Positions 10,064 to 22,556 of a DNA stretch of 64,000 nucleotides are shown in pieces. Position 1 is the first letter of the stretch, and every line of letters starts with the position of its first letter. The notes beneath the pieces are model-generated. The model ran no database searches, was not told where the DNA came from, and saw nothing but the letters and a program-made list of their open reading frames with translations. The DNA comes from Histoplasma ohiense. Lineage: Eukaryota > Ascomycota > Eurotiomycetes > Onygenales > Ajellomycetaceae. A program made the position numbers and the translations under genes. The stretch is from assembly GCA_017607445.1 (NCBI GenBank), contig JAEVHH010000006.1, positions 1,240,001 through 1,304,000 on the forward strand. Reading direction: 5' to 3'.

Positions 10064-13000
10064 TGGCAGCAGATTGCTTCAATTATCTTGCATGTAATTG
10101 CAGAACTTACAGAGGATGTTCTTCACTGTTTATATCATTCTCTCAGTAGCTTCATCAGTCTCTGAGTAATACACTGTTGATAACTTTCATTCAATTCTTA
10201 ATAATTGACATACACAGACTCAGAGTGCACTGATGAATTGACTGTCTCTATCTGACACAATGAATGAAAACAGATCATGCATACAATAGAACAGACTTCT
10301 GACAAAGACATCTACAACTACTTCAGCATTCATCTTATCACAGAGCTGTAGTATTACACTCTTACTGAGTCAGTCAACAATGACTAGAATGTTTATAGAA
10401 TCTTTACTTTTGAATAAGAAAACTGCAAAATTGATAGCTATATCACATCAAGTTCAGTCAGAAACAGATAGAGGCTTCAGCATCTCTTTTCAGCATTCAC
10501 ACTATATCATCACTGAGCCACAGCAATCACAGTTGTGTACAAACTGATGTATGTCTTTTGACATATCTGATCAGTAGAATTCTCAGACAATAATGTTGTA
10601 CATGATTTCACATTCTAAATGTCTGATCATTGATGAGTTATGAATTTCTTGCATGATTCATATTTGTAGAGATTCTGAATTGGGGACTTATCATCTATCT
10701 CAAAAGTATAAGCAGTTGTCATCATCAATCAAACATGCTGAGATATCCATTTTTGAATATACATCTGTGGGGAATTGAGATGCTCTGCTTTGTATGATTT
10801 CAGCAGCTTATTGTCAGAATTCATCTGCTTCTGTCACTAGCTTTCATTGTTCTTCAAGCAAGGGTTTCTGAGCTTGGAACTGATTAACATATACACAGAG
10901 TTCATCTGATTGTGTAGAACTTCTTATGATTACAGAGTCAATTAATCAATACTCTCAGTGTTTTCATCTGTCATTTAAGTCATCAAATGATATATCTTGT
11001 TCTCAATGAGACAGAGCATCTGCAAGAGTGTTCTCTACTTCAGATCAATAACAAATTGTGAATGAAAAACAGCTAAGAAACAATTATCAACACATATATC
11101 TCTCAATAAGCTTACAAGTAATTGTGAAGTACTCTAGATTCTTATAATCAGTGACAATCTCAAATCTCTCAACACTCATAAGTTTGAACTCTCATTCTTC
11201 AAAACATTGTATGATCACTAAAAGCTTCTTGTTGTAGATCTTATAGTTGCATTCAGTGAATGACATCTTTTTCAAGATGAAGACACAAGATTGTAGAATA
11301 TCTTTGTTATTGTATTGTATTAGTGTCTCATCTACTACATAACTCAAGACATCTGTTTTGAGAATTGTATGTTTATCTGAATTGAATGATTGCAGTATCA
11401 GAGTGTTTGTGAACATACACTTCAGCTTTTTGAATGCTGCATTCACTTTATCAGTTCATTGAAATACTGTGTCTTTCTGAGTCAGATTCATCAGTGATTG
11501 TATGATATCAGAGAAGTCTTTGATGAATCTTCAGTAGAAGTTGATGAATTTCAGAAAGCTTCTAGTCTCTTTTACTGAGACTGATATCTCTCAGTTGAGA
11601 ATTGCTTCCATCTTCTTAGAATTCATGCATACATCTTTTTCAGCTTTGATGATGAATTCTAGATAGGTTATAGACTTGATCTTGAAGTCACATTTGTCAA
11701 TGTCCACTTACAGTTCAGCTTTTCATAGATGGTCAAGCACTTGTCATACATACTTACAGTGCTCAGTGAGTGATCCATCAGTGAAGATTAAGATATTGTC
11801 CATGTACACTGAGATGATCTCATTGAGCAGATCTTATAGAGCTCAGTTAATGTATTTCTGAAACATACTCAGAGCATTCACTAATTCAAAGAGAATCACT
11901 GTTCATTTGTATAATTCATAACACATACAAAAGACAGTTAGTCATTCATCATCTTCATTAATTTTTATCTTGTAGAAGGCTGCAGAGATGTCAAGTTTTG
12001 TAAATCATTTTGCTTTTTCTATTCATTTGAGCATTTCATTGATGAGTGAGAGAGGGTATCAATCCTTCCACATAATCTTGTTGAGTTTTTGATAGTTGAT
12101 GCAGAATCATAAGCCTTCTTCTGATTTCTTTGCAAACAGTACAGATGCTGCAGTGGGTGAGTTGCTAACACAAATGAAGTCTTTGTCTAGTAATTCATTG
12201 AGTGTTTTTCATAGAACAAGAAGTTTGTTATGTGATATACTGTAGAGAGAATCTCAGAGCAGTTGTGGATTCTTATTATCTTTTTTAATGAGCTCAATTA
12301 TATGATCTATACTGAGTTCTCAGTGAGAGGGAAGCTTTTCAGCTTCTTTCTCATCAAACATGTCTGTGAAGTCTTTGTACAATTCAGATAGTTTCTTATA
12401 TGATTTCTTGAGATCTTTGAATTCTAACTTTTCTAACACTTTGTTGATATCTGTCATGCTAGCAGCAAACACTTGGACATTCTTCTTCTTATATGTTTGA
12501 TAGATTAGTAGTTTGTACACTTCTGCTGATATCTGAGTGAGATCAGTGGTTCTATCAACATTCTTCTTGTAAATACAGTTGTCTTCTGAGAAAATAAGAC
12601 AGCAGTTGCATGCATTCAACAAGGTTTCAAATTCTGTGAGTCATGATAGACTGAATATTAGATTGTACTCAAGATTTTGTATTTTGTATGCATATACATT
12701 CTTTTTCTTGTGTCCTTCTACATCAACATTAAATCTTACCATGTTGTAGAAGGCAGATTCTCTGAGGCTGTCAACTTCACTGAGTTTACACAATTTGAGA
12801 AAGAAGATACACTGAAGCTTATGCTTCTTGATCAGTTGAATGTCTATAAGAGTGTAATGAAGGAAATCACTGTCTATCATTGCTTATATATTGACTAGGC
12901 TATTTACAATGACAGAAACTATAATTGTATTCACTTACATTTTCTACTTGAATCTTCAGCTAGCTTTCTGCTTCTTGAGCTCTCATTCATATTTTAGAGT

Positions 13001-14007
13001 GAGAGCTCATCTTTTCTCTATTCTTGTCTATCTGCAGACAATGCAGTGTTTATATATGTGGGAGGTTTACTCAAAGCAATTGCATTTGAACATTGATTTG
13101 TGAAGTGCTCTGACTTGTCACAGTGTATGCAGACTTCTTTGATGATTCAGTCAATGATGTTCTTCTCTGAGACATTGAAAACCCTCAGACAACTTGTATT
13201 TACATATGAAACTCAGTTCATTGATTCTGATTCAGAGGCAGAGGGTGCTGCAGAGTGGTTTGAAGTGTATGCATTTATTCAGTGGAATTCTCTGTGATTT
13301 TGAAGTGTGTGAAACTGAGACAGATCATTGTTCAACAGATGAAAATCAGTGCAGAATTCACTGTATATTGAGAGTTTCAGACACTCTATACTTCAGTTAT
13401 GCAACTGAAAGTTCAAATTCTTGAACAATATGTTGATTTTGATAGCATCATCTCAGTCTTGCTCATCTGCTTCTAGAAGCTTGTGATTGAATTCAGAAAG
13501 ATAAGTTGTCAACATAACATTCATCTGATAAGTTTGATTAAGCCAGTCTAATGTCTTGGCTTGAAGTGTAGAATTGAGGAAGAGAGAGTTGAGTTGTTGA
13601 AAGACTAGCTCTGATGTACACTGATGATTCTGACAATGACTCATTCAGAGTTGAAATTTTGCTAATGTGTCATCATTCAATCTGCTATGGATATATCATG
13701 CTTGATTGGATAGTGAGTCTATTGCTTGTTCATTGCTGTTCAATTTGGCATTCACTTTTGATTTTCATGTGAGGTAGAGTGCTAGATCTCTCTTGTATTT
13801 ATTGAGGATTGAAAGCTTCTCTTTTGAGAGCTTTTTGTGAGGTGTGGATGTAGAAGGAACAGTGAATGCAGAAGTGCTCATCTCAGCAAATCATTATTGC
13901 AATTCAGTCATCTATAGTGCTTGCTACTGAAGAATACTTCATAGGTCTAAGTTGTCATCCACTGTGTTCAGATGTGATGGGTGTTTGTAGAATTGTTCAT
14001 AGTTCAT
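10064..14007 (-). pseudogene. D2 gag-pol, truncated in integrase
   Basis: Gag starts at the ATG at 14007 (MNYEQFYKH), the same as in D1 and D4, and includes the CCHC region. It is followed in the -1 frame by protease (MIDSDFLHYTLIDTQ near 12880), RT (about 12320-11650), RNase H (about 11450-11150) and the start of integrase. The RT motif reads YMDN at 11795-11806: the second catalytic Asp codon GAC/GAT has become AAT. The copy is cut at 10064 by the A1 5' LTR, so the integrase end, chromodomain and 3' LTR are missing. TGA dominates the internal stops. Confidence 0.87.
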
Positions 14008-14386
14008 TTCAATATATAGAGACATGTAATAATAATAAAAAGAAAAGAGAATACTTGTAGACACTCAGTCCTCTCACAGACACTATTCACAGTGTTGTGG
14101 TGCTAAGCTTATCAAGCTTCTTCATGAATGCTATTCACAGTGTTACAGTTCATAGACACTCAGATCTCTTTGTAGAACATGATTGATTGTGTCTTGAATG
14201 CTTAGACACAACAGTTTATATAACTAACAATAAAAACACTCAGATTTATGAGACATCTCTTGTAACAACTAGACACTCAGATCTGTAAACAACACACTCA
14301 GATGTAAGAACTGATAACAACATACTCAGATGTAAGAACTAATAACAAAGCACTCAGATCTTAAACACAGAAGAATCAATTCATAA
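14008..14386 (-). other. D2 untranslated leader with repeated CACTCAG motif
   Basis: This stretch of about 380 bp lies between LTR and gag. An ACACTCAG-type motif recurs about seven times (for example after 14056, 14157, 14226, 14271 and 14285). It also has paired CTATTCACAGTGTT blocks and an AAGCTTATCAAGCTT palindrome. No coding sequence is seen. The same layout is present at 14921-15276, 50654-51050 and 53963-54341. Confidence 0.7.
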
Positions 14387-14920
14387 TGTAATGAGTGTAC
14401 TTCAATTAACAATTTGATACTATTCTAATTACAGATTACAAATTGATTAAGAAAAGAAAGAGAAAAGAAATCAGAAGAAAAGATTGTATAAAGAGGATTC
14501 TTATAGAGAGAAATTCAGAGTGAAAGAATATCAGAAGCTGCTCCACAGTGAAGTGCAGAGCAGAAGAATGTTAAAGACTATATGAAAGAATTGTTAGAAA
14601 CTACACAAGCACAGAGTGTGAAGTGGAAGAATCATTGAATACTACACAGAAGAATCATTAGAGACTATATAAGTGCAGAATACAAAGTGAGATAATATTA
14701 GAAGCTACACAGAAGAATCATTAGAGACTATATAAACACAGAGCACAGAGTGAAAGAACATTAAGAGCTATACAGAAGAATTGTTAGAAACTATATAAGC
14801 ACAGAGCACAGAGTGAAAGAACATTGAGAGTTACATGAGATCACAACAGTCAGAAACAAGCAGATGCAGAAGGGGAGTTAATTGTGTAAGTTGATTACTA
14901 ACAGATACTAACCCGTTACA
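14387..14920 (-). repeat. D2 5' LTR (534 bp)
   Basis: On the plus strand it reads TGTAATGAGTG...CTAACCCGTTACA. It contains repeated units of the form GAATCATTAGA.ACTA(T/C)A.AAGCACAGAGCACAGAGTGAAAGAACATTA. The length is the same as both D1 LTRs. Confidence 0.9.
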
Positions 14921-15276
14921 AATAATAAAAAGAAAAGGAGATACTTGTAGACACTCAGTTCTCTCACAGACACTATTCACAGTATTGCAGTGCTAAGTTT
15001 ATCAAGCTTCTTTGTGAATACTATTCACAGTGTTACAGCTCATAGACACTCAGACCTCTTTGTAGAACACAGTTGATTGTGTCTCAGACACTTAGACACA
15101 ACAGTCTATATAACTAATGATAAAAATACTCAAGCTCATAAGAAATCTCTTGTAATGACTAGACACTCAGACCTGTAAACAACACACTCAGATGTAAGAA
15201 CTGATAACAACACACTCAGATGTAAGAACTAATAATAAAACACTCAGATTTTAAATACAAAAGAATCAATTCATAA
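14921..15276 (-). other. D0 leader remnant
   Basis: This is a second copy of the D leader starting AATAATAAAAAGAAAAGG, so it joins the D2 LTR about 10 nt after the normal leader start. It has the same CACTCAG repeats and no coding sequence. Confidence 0.75.
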
Positions 15277-15747
15277 TGTAATAAACACACTTCAATTAAC
15301 AATTTGATACTATTCTAATTACAGATTACAAATTGATTAAGAAAAGAAAGAGAAAAGAAATCAGAAGAAAAGATCATACAAAGAAGATTTTTATAGAGAG
15401 AAATTCAGAGTGAAAGAATATCAGAAACCACTCCACAGTGGAGCACAGAGCAGAAGAACATTAAGAACTACACAGAAGAATCATTAAAAACTATATGAGT
15501 ACAGAGTATAAGACAGAAGAATCATTGAAAGCTACACAGAAGAATCATTAGAAACTATACAAGCACAGAACACAGAGTGAAAGAACATTAAAAGCTATGC
15601 AGAAGAATCATTAGAAACTACACAAGCACAGAGCATGAAGCAGAAGAACATCAAGAGTTACATGAGATCACAACAGTCAGAAACAAGTGGGTGCAGAAGA
15701 GGAGTTGATTGTGTAAGTTAATTACTAACAGATGCTAACTCATCACA
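15277..15747 (-). repeat. D0 LTR (471 bp, one 63-bp unit shorter)
   Basis: It runs TGTAATAAACAC...CTAACTCATCACA. At 471 bp it is exactly 63 bp shorter than the 534-bp LTRs, which fits loss of one internal repeat unit. Confidence 0.85.
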
Positions 15748-16780
15748 CAACTGTTCAGTAGCTCAGCTGATGCACTGATTCTTTTTATTCTCAAAAAAGA
15801 TAATGAACTCTGTCTTTGTGTAGACTATCAAGAATTAAATTGAATCATCATCAAGAATCAATATCCTCTACCTCTAATAAGTGAATTACTTGACAGACTT
15901 TCAAAAGCCAAAATATTCACTAAACTGAACCTTTGAGATGTCTATCACTGCATACTTATAGCAGCAAAAGACTGTTGAAAGACAGTCTTTAGAATGAGAT
16001 ATGAACATTTTGAATATGTAGTTATGCCATTTGAACTAGCTAATATTTCAGTGATATTTCAAGCATACATTAACAATGTCTTGTCTGATTTGTTGGATAT
16101 ATATTGCATTGTCTATTTGAACAACATTCTCATATTCTTCAATTCAAAGCAGAAATATAAAGTGCATGTTACTAAAATGCTAGAACATCTCAAGCATGTA
16201 AATCTATTTGCAAAACTCTCTAAATATGAATTTGAAGTAGACAAGATCTCATTTCTGAGATTTGTTATAGATATAAATGATATTGAAATGAAGTCAGACA
16301 GAGTCTCCACTATTGTGAAATGATTTATATCTAAATCAATTAAAAAGGTTCAATTCTTCTTGAGTTTTGCTAATTTCTATTGATGATTTATTAAGTCTTT
16401 CTCCTCTATTGCAGCCTCATTATTCAAACTTACAAAAGAGAGCAAGAAGAGGGAAAGAAAAGTCACTTTTATATGAACAGAAGATGCTTAAAGTGCTTTC
16501 AATGAGCTCAAATCACACTTTATATATGCTTCTCTATTAGCTCATTTTGACTCAGTGTGATGTATTCAGATTGAATCTGATGTATCCACTTTTGCAGTTG
16601 CTGCTATTCTGTCACAGTTGTAGAATGATGAGCACTGACATTCAGTTGTCTTCTGATCAAGAAAGTTGATTGATGTGGAAATACATTATAATATTCATGA
16701 TAAAGAACTTTTGACTATTGTAGCAGCATTTAAGAATTGAAGACATTATCTGAAGAAAAGTCAATATTCAATTCAAGTCT

Positions 16781-17108
16781 GATCTGATCATATCATTATT
16801 ATTATTATTCTTCAATTATAGATGTATACAGTCAGTGACTATGACATCTACCTGAAATACTTCAGGATTTTTCAAATCAAGAATATTCTAATATACAAAA
16901 ACAATTTGACACATGCATTAACAGAATTCCAGCCCAGAATCAAACAACTATTCAAACTATTCAATTCAAAAATAAAATCAAAAGAATGTCAATGAGTTAG
17001 CACAACTCAACTTCAAAACAAAGGAAATAAATATTACAAAAGACAGCAGCTATTAAAAATCAACAGAAAAGAAAAAACATTTGCAATGATTATGATCTGA
17101 TCATATCA
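16781..17108. repeat. 15-bp target-site duplication around the second SINE copy
   Basis: GATCTGATCATATCA occurs at 16781-16795 and again at 17094-17108, perfectly repeated on both sides of the insertion. Removing one copy and the insertion restores the RNase H sequence seen in A1 to A3. Confidence 0.9.
16796..17093 (-). mobile_element. SINE-like insertion with AAT-repeat tail (5'-truncated copy)
   Basis: This 298-bp insertion ends on the minus strand in GAATAATAATAATAA (16796-16810 on plus). It shares a core with the SINE at 55460: TTCTGGGCTGGAA(A/T)TCTGT..TGCATGT (16905-16941 on plus). No tRNA-like head is visible, consistent with 5' truncation during target-primed reverse transcription. 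It has no CpG, so it has been through the local decay. Confidence 0.75.
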
Positions 17109-17304
17109 ATCTGCAGTACTTTATGATGACTAAGAGACTGAACAGATATCAGATCAGATGAGCAGAAGCTTTATCTGCTTATAATTTTATATTACTACAT
17201 CATTCTGAATCAAAGAATTCAGCTGATGAGCTCAGTCATCACACAAACTACAGTGAGATCTATAATAATCAAACTATATTATCTACTCTGCAACAGAAGC
17301 TGAA

Positions 17305-17533
17305 TGTGAGATGTAGTGACAGTGTGAAGAGTAACAGTAGAAGATAGTTTATAGTGTAGTGAAGATAATAGTAATATATTGTAGAGTGTAGTATAGTAGC
17401 ATAATGTAGTAGCGTAGCTAATCACTAAGGAAGAAAAGAAAGAGAAAGAAGATGTGTGAAATACATACATTGATATATATATACATATAGAAATAGCAGT
17501 AGCAAGAGTATAATGGAAAGAGATAAGAATAAG
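17305..17533 (-). repeat. A2 3' LTR, first part
   Basis: These are the first 229 bp of a family A LTR. The remaining 37 bp, ending GTGCATTACA, lie at 23120-23156 after the LINE. Together they give 266 bp. Confidence 0.9.
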
Positions 17534-17550
17534 TTTGTTTGTTTGTTTGT

Positions 17551-18985
17551 ATCGATTTAACATTCTGAAGAAAACATGGGCAGCATCTGTGTTTCAGAAG
17601 CCTTCTGAAGGGCATGGAGACATGCTACACTGAAGAGATTTCTATATACACAGAGAGAAAGAAAACAGAATTCAGATGGCAACTCTTGAGAAGACTCAGC
17701 TCATTGAAAAGGATTTTACTGAGCTGCACATTTACTTCTGATCTGATATATGATCATTTATAATGAGGCTATAGTGTGATTTCTGAGGGAAACTGCTGCT
17801 GCTGTGTCTGAAAGGCTTTACAGTGAATGAAGAGGAATAACTTTCTCAGTTGATTCAAGAACTGTCTGTGCTTCTAACAGCAGAGAAAAGACAGATAAGA
17901 TAGATAAAAGAAAGAAGAAAAAATGAGTGTTCTGAAAAGAAAAATAAAGAAAAGAGTGAAGAAAAGACTGTGCTCTCTGTGACATCTTGCAGTCACATGA
18001 TCCAGCACAAATCTGAGAGAAGAGAGAGAAGAGAGCACTGAAGAAGATCATGAAAGAAAAGAAATGAAGAGAGACAGAGAGAGCAGTGAGAAGAGAGAAG
18101 AAGAGTGCATATCTGCAGCTGAGAGTATATTGACTGAGTCAGCATACAGACTGTACTGATTACACCACAGCTAGTTGAAACAGATGAGCTCATTATACTG
18201 GTTTAATCATTTGTATCAGTTGAATCAATTGAATCAATTGAACTGATTGTATCAATTGTACTGTTTGTACCGATTGAACTGATTGAATCAATTGTATCAA
18301 TTGAACCAGTTGAACTGATTGTACTGTTTGTACTGATTGAACCGATTGAGCTGATTGTATCAATTGAATCAATTGTATCATTTGTACTGATTGCATCAGT
18401 TGAATCTATTGTACTGATTGAATCAGTTGTATCAGATGTTGTGCTATCTGTACTGTCTGTATAGACTTGGAACTGCTGTGGGGGGCTGTCAGATAATGTA
18501 TATTCAAACAGCTGTGTTATCTCATGCAGTACTGTGTGTAGAACTGTGTGCAGTCAAGCAGTTCTACAAAGTCTGTAGAGATCAGAGACTCTAGATAAGC
18601 AATAGCTATCATTTGATTGTGTGGCTGTGCTGCTGATCTCTTGAATCAGTGAGGGAAGTGTCTCTGTAAATATTGACAGAGTATCAAATATTCTGAACTT
18701 TTGTTGTGTTCACAGATACAGACAAGTCTCACATCTGTATGCTGAAAGTATCTGTGATATCAGAAAAAGTCTTCATGAGAGAAGCAGAGTGTGAGTCAGT
18801 GATGAAGAATATGCTGTGACATGATGAGCTCTGAAGAAGTCTTCATTTGATATTTCACAATCAGTCTGCTGAATCTTCAGCTCTGATATCAGTCAGAGAG
18901 TTTTTCACAGACTCTGTTTCATCATTCTCACTCTGTTTCTTGACTGAGCTGCTTGGTCACTGTGCAGATTCCACTGATTGTGGGC
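17551..18985 (-). other. LINE 3' untranslated region
   Basis: This lies downstream of RNase H and I see no recognisable domain. It is purine-rich around 17870-18110 and includes the minisatellite at 18195-18435. Short open frames here look like by-products of the repeats. Confidence 0.6.
18195..18435. repeat. TTGAATCAATTGTATC-type minisatellite
   Basis: Degenerate 9-15 bp units built from TTGAATCAAT, TTGTATCAAT, TTGTACTGT and TTGAACTGAT run for about 240 bp. On the minus strand it reads as a long (I/V)Q(L/S)-type repeat, which is a coincidence of the repeat. It lies in the LINE 3' end. Confidence 0.85.
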
Positions 18986-21900
18986 ATGATCTCAAGTTTA
19001 TAGACTGAAACTGTAGTAGATGAGACTGCTCACTTAGTCAGACAGTCTGCTTCCTCATTGTTCTCTATTTTCATATACTCAGAGGCTCATTTCAGACTCA
19101 TATTATATTGTCTGAAGAGCTTGTGGCAGCAGCTGTAGACTCAGTTCAAGAAGACTGCTGCACTATTTCATATGTCTCAGATGACTGAGATATTGTCAAG
19201 GCAGAGTCAGATCTAAGAGTTGATGCTGTCATCTGTGACACAGAATAGAAACTTCATCACACACTCTAATACACAGTAGATATCAACTGTCTCAGTGTTG
19301 AAGATATGTGATATAGAGCTCAGTACAGCTGAGAAGCTGATCAGCTGTTTATTTCTCTGATAAACTATAAAGTTATAGTCAACTCATCTACTGTTGTCAA
19401 GAATCTGTTCTGATTCATCTGAGAAAATATATAGATCTGTTGAAGATTGATTTTTTCATCATTTTTTGAATATCTGAGTAGTATTTTTTTTATCTATATT
19501 CTCTGTGGGATCTGTTCTGCATTTCTCTGAGTAGTGTGGAATGATAAGTGTGAATCTATTGACTGCAGACAGCAGTGTTCTCAATCTCTGAATCTTGATT
19601 TTTGAATGCTGCTGAGTTTCAGCTTCTCTTTCATATGTGATTATTGAAGAAGCTATCTGTGAAGTCAGTGAATGTCTTTCATTCATCATCTAAAGCCTTG
19701 TTGTGAAACATATTTTGATCTTCTTCAGAGCTATCATTGCTGATGAGAGCTCAGCATCTCAGTATAGAGTTGTGATGAATGTTATATAAAAAATTGAAAA
19801 AACTTCTCTGACTGTCATGATAAGCATCTTCTCAACTGTTCTTATATATCATCTCAGATGAGAGCTGATCTTCTCACTTCTGCTTATATACTTTGCTGAC
19901 TGCATGTGGCTGCTGTATCAGACCTCTGTGCTATAGAGCAGTAAGGAAATTATATAGATAGTGATCATCTTTCACAGAGCATCTGCTGAGAGCTCATTTC
20001 TGATTTTCTCTAGACTTCAGATGTGCTGAGTCACAGCTCTTGTCTTCTTTATCTGAGCAGAGATATGTGATCTTCAGATGAGTCTTCTGTCAAAGTATAC
20101 ACTCAGTCAGTGAAATACTGACTTCTGTTCAGCTGAGACAGTGACAGAGTGTATGATCAGATTCTCTGATACAATCACTGACAGTGCTTTATTGTGTTGT
20201 TTTCTTATGAGATGAATCATCTCAAATTTCTCTAATGTGAAGATCATCTTGTTTGTCTCCTCTTATCTCAGAATACTCTGTATATCATAACTGAGAAGAA
20301 TAGTATTGCTGTCAAGTGAGTGTATAGCTCATTAAGTATTCAGATCATCTATATAGTCAAAGCACAATTTCAGATTCTGTCACAGCAGCTCTGTCAGATA
20401 CAGAAGAAATAATATTGATGACAGAGAAGATCTCTGTAATATATCACATTGCATCTGATGTGCTGCTGTGATGATTCTCTTCAGCTGAATCTGAGCTCTG
20501 TGTTCAGTGAGAAAGCTGTCAATAAGTTGTAGCAGCTTGCACAGTCATCTCTATTGCATTATTCACTGAAGCAGCTGTCTGCACAGCACAGCATCAAAGA
20601 CATTCTGCACATTCATTGTGATTATGAATATCTTCTTGTTTTGTGTGAAGGCTGTCTTCATCTCATAAATGAAAGCAGCTATCAGATTCATTGCAGATTG
20701 TCTGAGCAGTGTCTCTTCATGCTGTGAGCTGACTATATTATGAATGAGTGCTGTGTATATCAGTCATCTTGCAACAATGTGTTTCAGTCTTTTGAAAATT
20801 ACTGAGAGAAGAGTAATGAATTTTCAGAAGTGAACTGAGCTTCTATTTTTTTTATCTATTTTGAGTATCATTGTCATCTCTGTCAGCTTTCAGATTTGTG
20901 AGAAATAGCAGAGCTGAAGGCAGCAGTTGTATAGCTGCTGTACAAAGAGAAACATATACTGTCAGCATATCTTGAGCAACTGTATTGTGATTTCATCTAT
21001 ATCTGAAGAGATACTCTGTACTTCAATAATGTTGTGCTCTATCTTCTTCATCTCAATCTGAGAATTTCAGAGCAGGTTTCTCATGCTGCTTCAGTGCTCA
21101 TCATTCAATGAATTGTATTTCAGATCATTGACTGAGTTGTATTGCTTTAGAATGATTTGCTGAAGTATCTCAGCTTTGACAGCTATCTTTTCTATGATCT
21201 GATTCTCAATCATCAGAGAGAATACTCTGAGGTTGAGTTTCAATTTATGTTATGCTATTACTCAGTACAGATCTCTGCCATCTCTGATTTCATTGATCAT
21301 CTGTCTTCAGTATACATGCTTGATCTTGCACACTGTGTTCTTGAACTGATGCTTTGCAGTCTCTGTCTGATGAGTGGTGAGCTTTTGATGCACTCTTTGA
21401 CAGTCTGCTGTTCATCAGAGAGCTGTAGTCTGTTTTTGTTGCACTGATTTGCTGACTATCTGAGCTGCAGTCAGAAGATTCTGAATGAAATGTTGAATCA
21501 GATTATCAAGCTATGCTGCATTCTCAACTCTATCTGAGTAAGATATATTCATTATGAACTCTCTGATAAGATCTGCAAAGAGCTTCAGCTGAAAGTCTGT
21601 AATCTTAATCTGAGCTCTGCTCTGTTGTGTCTGAGATGTTGTCAGCAGTATAGTAATCATAGACTGATGATCTGAGTCACAGTGTAAATCTTGACACACT
21701 GAAGTGAAAGCAAAGATCACATTGAAGAAGATGAGATCAATTACATAATCTGCTGCATGAATTGAAATATCTATCTCTTTCACAAAGTTTATTTCATATT
21801 CACTGACTCACTGAACAAGCTCCTCTTCTCAGTGCAGATTCACTGCCTCTGATTCAAAGACATCATATTGTACATTGAAATTCTCATCTACTAGACAGTG

Positions 21901-22500
21901 AGCTGGTGGGCTCAAATTGATCAGATAGTCCATAACTGTGTCTGTCTCAGACTGTCTGTACACATTGAGAATATGACAGTCATTGACACTGATTCACAGC
22001 AGATCTCTGTTTTGCACAGATTGATGTTGCTGTGCTCTTATCTTTGAATTTTTGTGTATATATATCATAATCCAGAGCCTCTTCTTCTCTCACTGCTTCA
22101 GATTAGTGTCATCTCAGCAGTCTATAAATGCAAAGCACTCATATGCTGAGTGATTAGAAGTTTTGATATCAGAGTGTGTGTAAGATTTCTGTATACAGAT
22201 CACTTCATAGCTCTGCTCAAAAGCAAGCTGTAGAGCTGCTGTGTGACAGAGAATCACTCTGACTGTGTTTGCTCAAAAGATCTGCAGAGAGTGATTTTTC
22301 TGCTGATTGTTTCTGCAGTGTCAGCTGTATTGCTAATATTGATATTCTAGTATAAAAAGTCATTTGATGAGCTGCTGTCAAAATTCATCTATAAGATGAG
22401 ATTGAAGAATCTCAGATCTGTTGTCTGTATACTGAAGTTAGACTGTTCTTTGACTGCTTGACTATACTGCTGCTCTGCTGTGTGAGCTGAGTGTTGTCTA
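18986..22500 (-). pseudogene. LINE ORF2: endonuclease, RT, RNase H
   Basis: The endonuclease spans about 22250-21500, with AYECFAFIDCWDDTNLKQW and ENFNVQYDVFE segments matching the apurinic-type nuclease of Tad/I elements. RT spans about 21000-19900; its catalytic site is YIDD at 20344-20355, still intact. RNase H spans about 19450-18990, with IFSDESEQ (a decayed D-G-S site), ETVDIYCVLECV (the Glu region) and LDNISVI, a form typical of Tad-clade RNase H; it ends with NNEEADCLTK. Many TGA codons lie at Arg or Trp positions. The protein would nick target DNA, prime reverse transcription and remove RNA. This copy is dead. Confidence 0.85.
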
Positions 22501-22556
22501 ATGTGAATCATCTATCAGATGGCATTCTCTTCACTGATGAAGCTCTGAGTAGCTGT

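Larger units (their letters stand above)
10064..14920 (-). mobile_element. D2: 3'-truncated family D Ty3/Gypsy element
   Basis: It runs 5' LTR (14387-14920), leader (14008-14386), gag and pol, and ends at A1. It appears inserted in the leader of another D copy (D0), because a second leader and LTR follow directly at 14921-15747. Confidence 0.82.
15748..17304 (+). pseudogene. A5: family A pol fragment (RT-RNase H)
   Basis: This is a plus-strand family A segment from the RT N-terminal motifs (LCVDYQELN near 15812) to past RNase H (DKELLTIVAAF near 16700). The RT site reads YLNN (16114-16125), with both catalytic Asp codons mutated. Trp and Arg codons are TGA at many positions (for example VK*F near 16321 and FKN*RHYL near 16738). 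A SINE-like insertion splits RNase H at 16796-17093. The fragment ends at the A2 3' LTR. Confidence 0.87.

Noticed and set aside
14387..15747. CRISPR-like array in the repeats of 14008-15747
   Set aside because: The repeats are degenerate, without unique spacers of constant length, and are LTR and leader sequences of a eukaryotic retrotransposon.
18193..18396. 67-codon minus-strand frame of (I/V)Q(L/S) repeats
   Set aside because: It is only the translation of the TTGAATCAAT minisatellite in the LINE 3' end.
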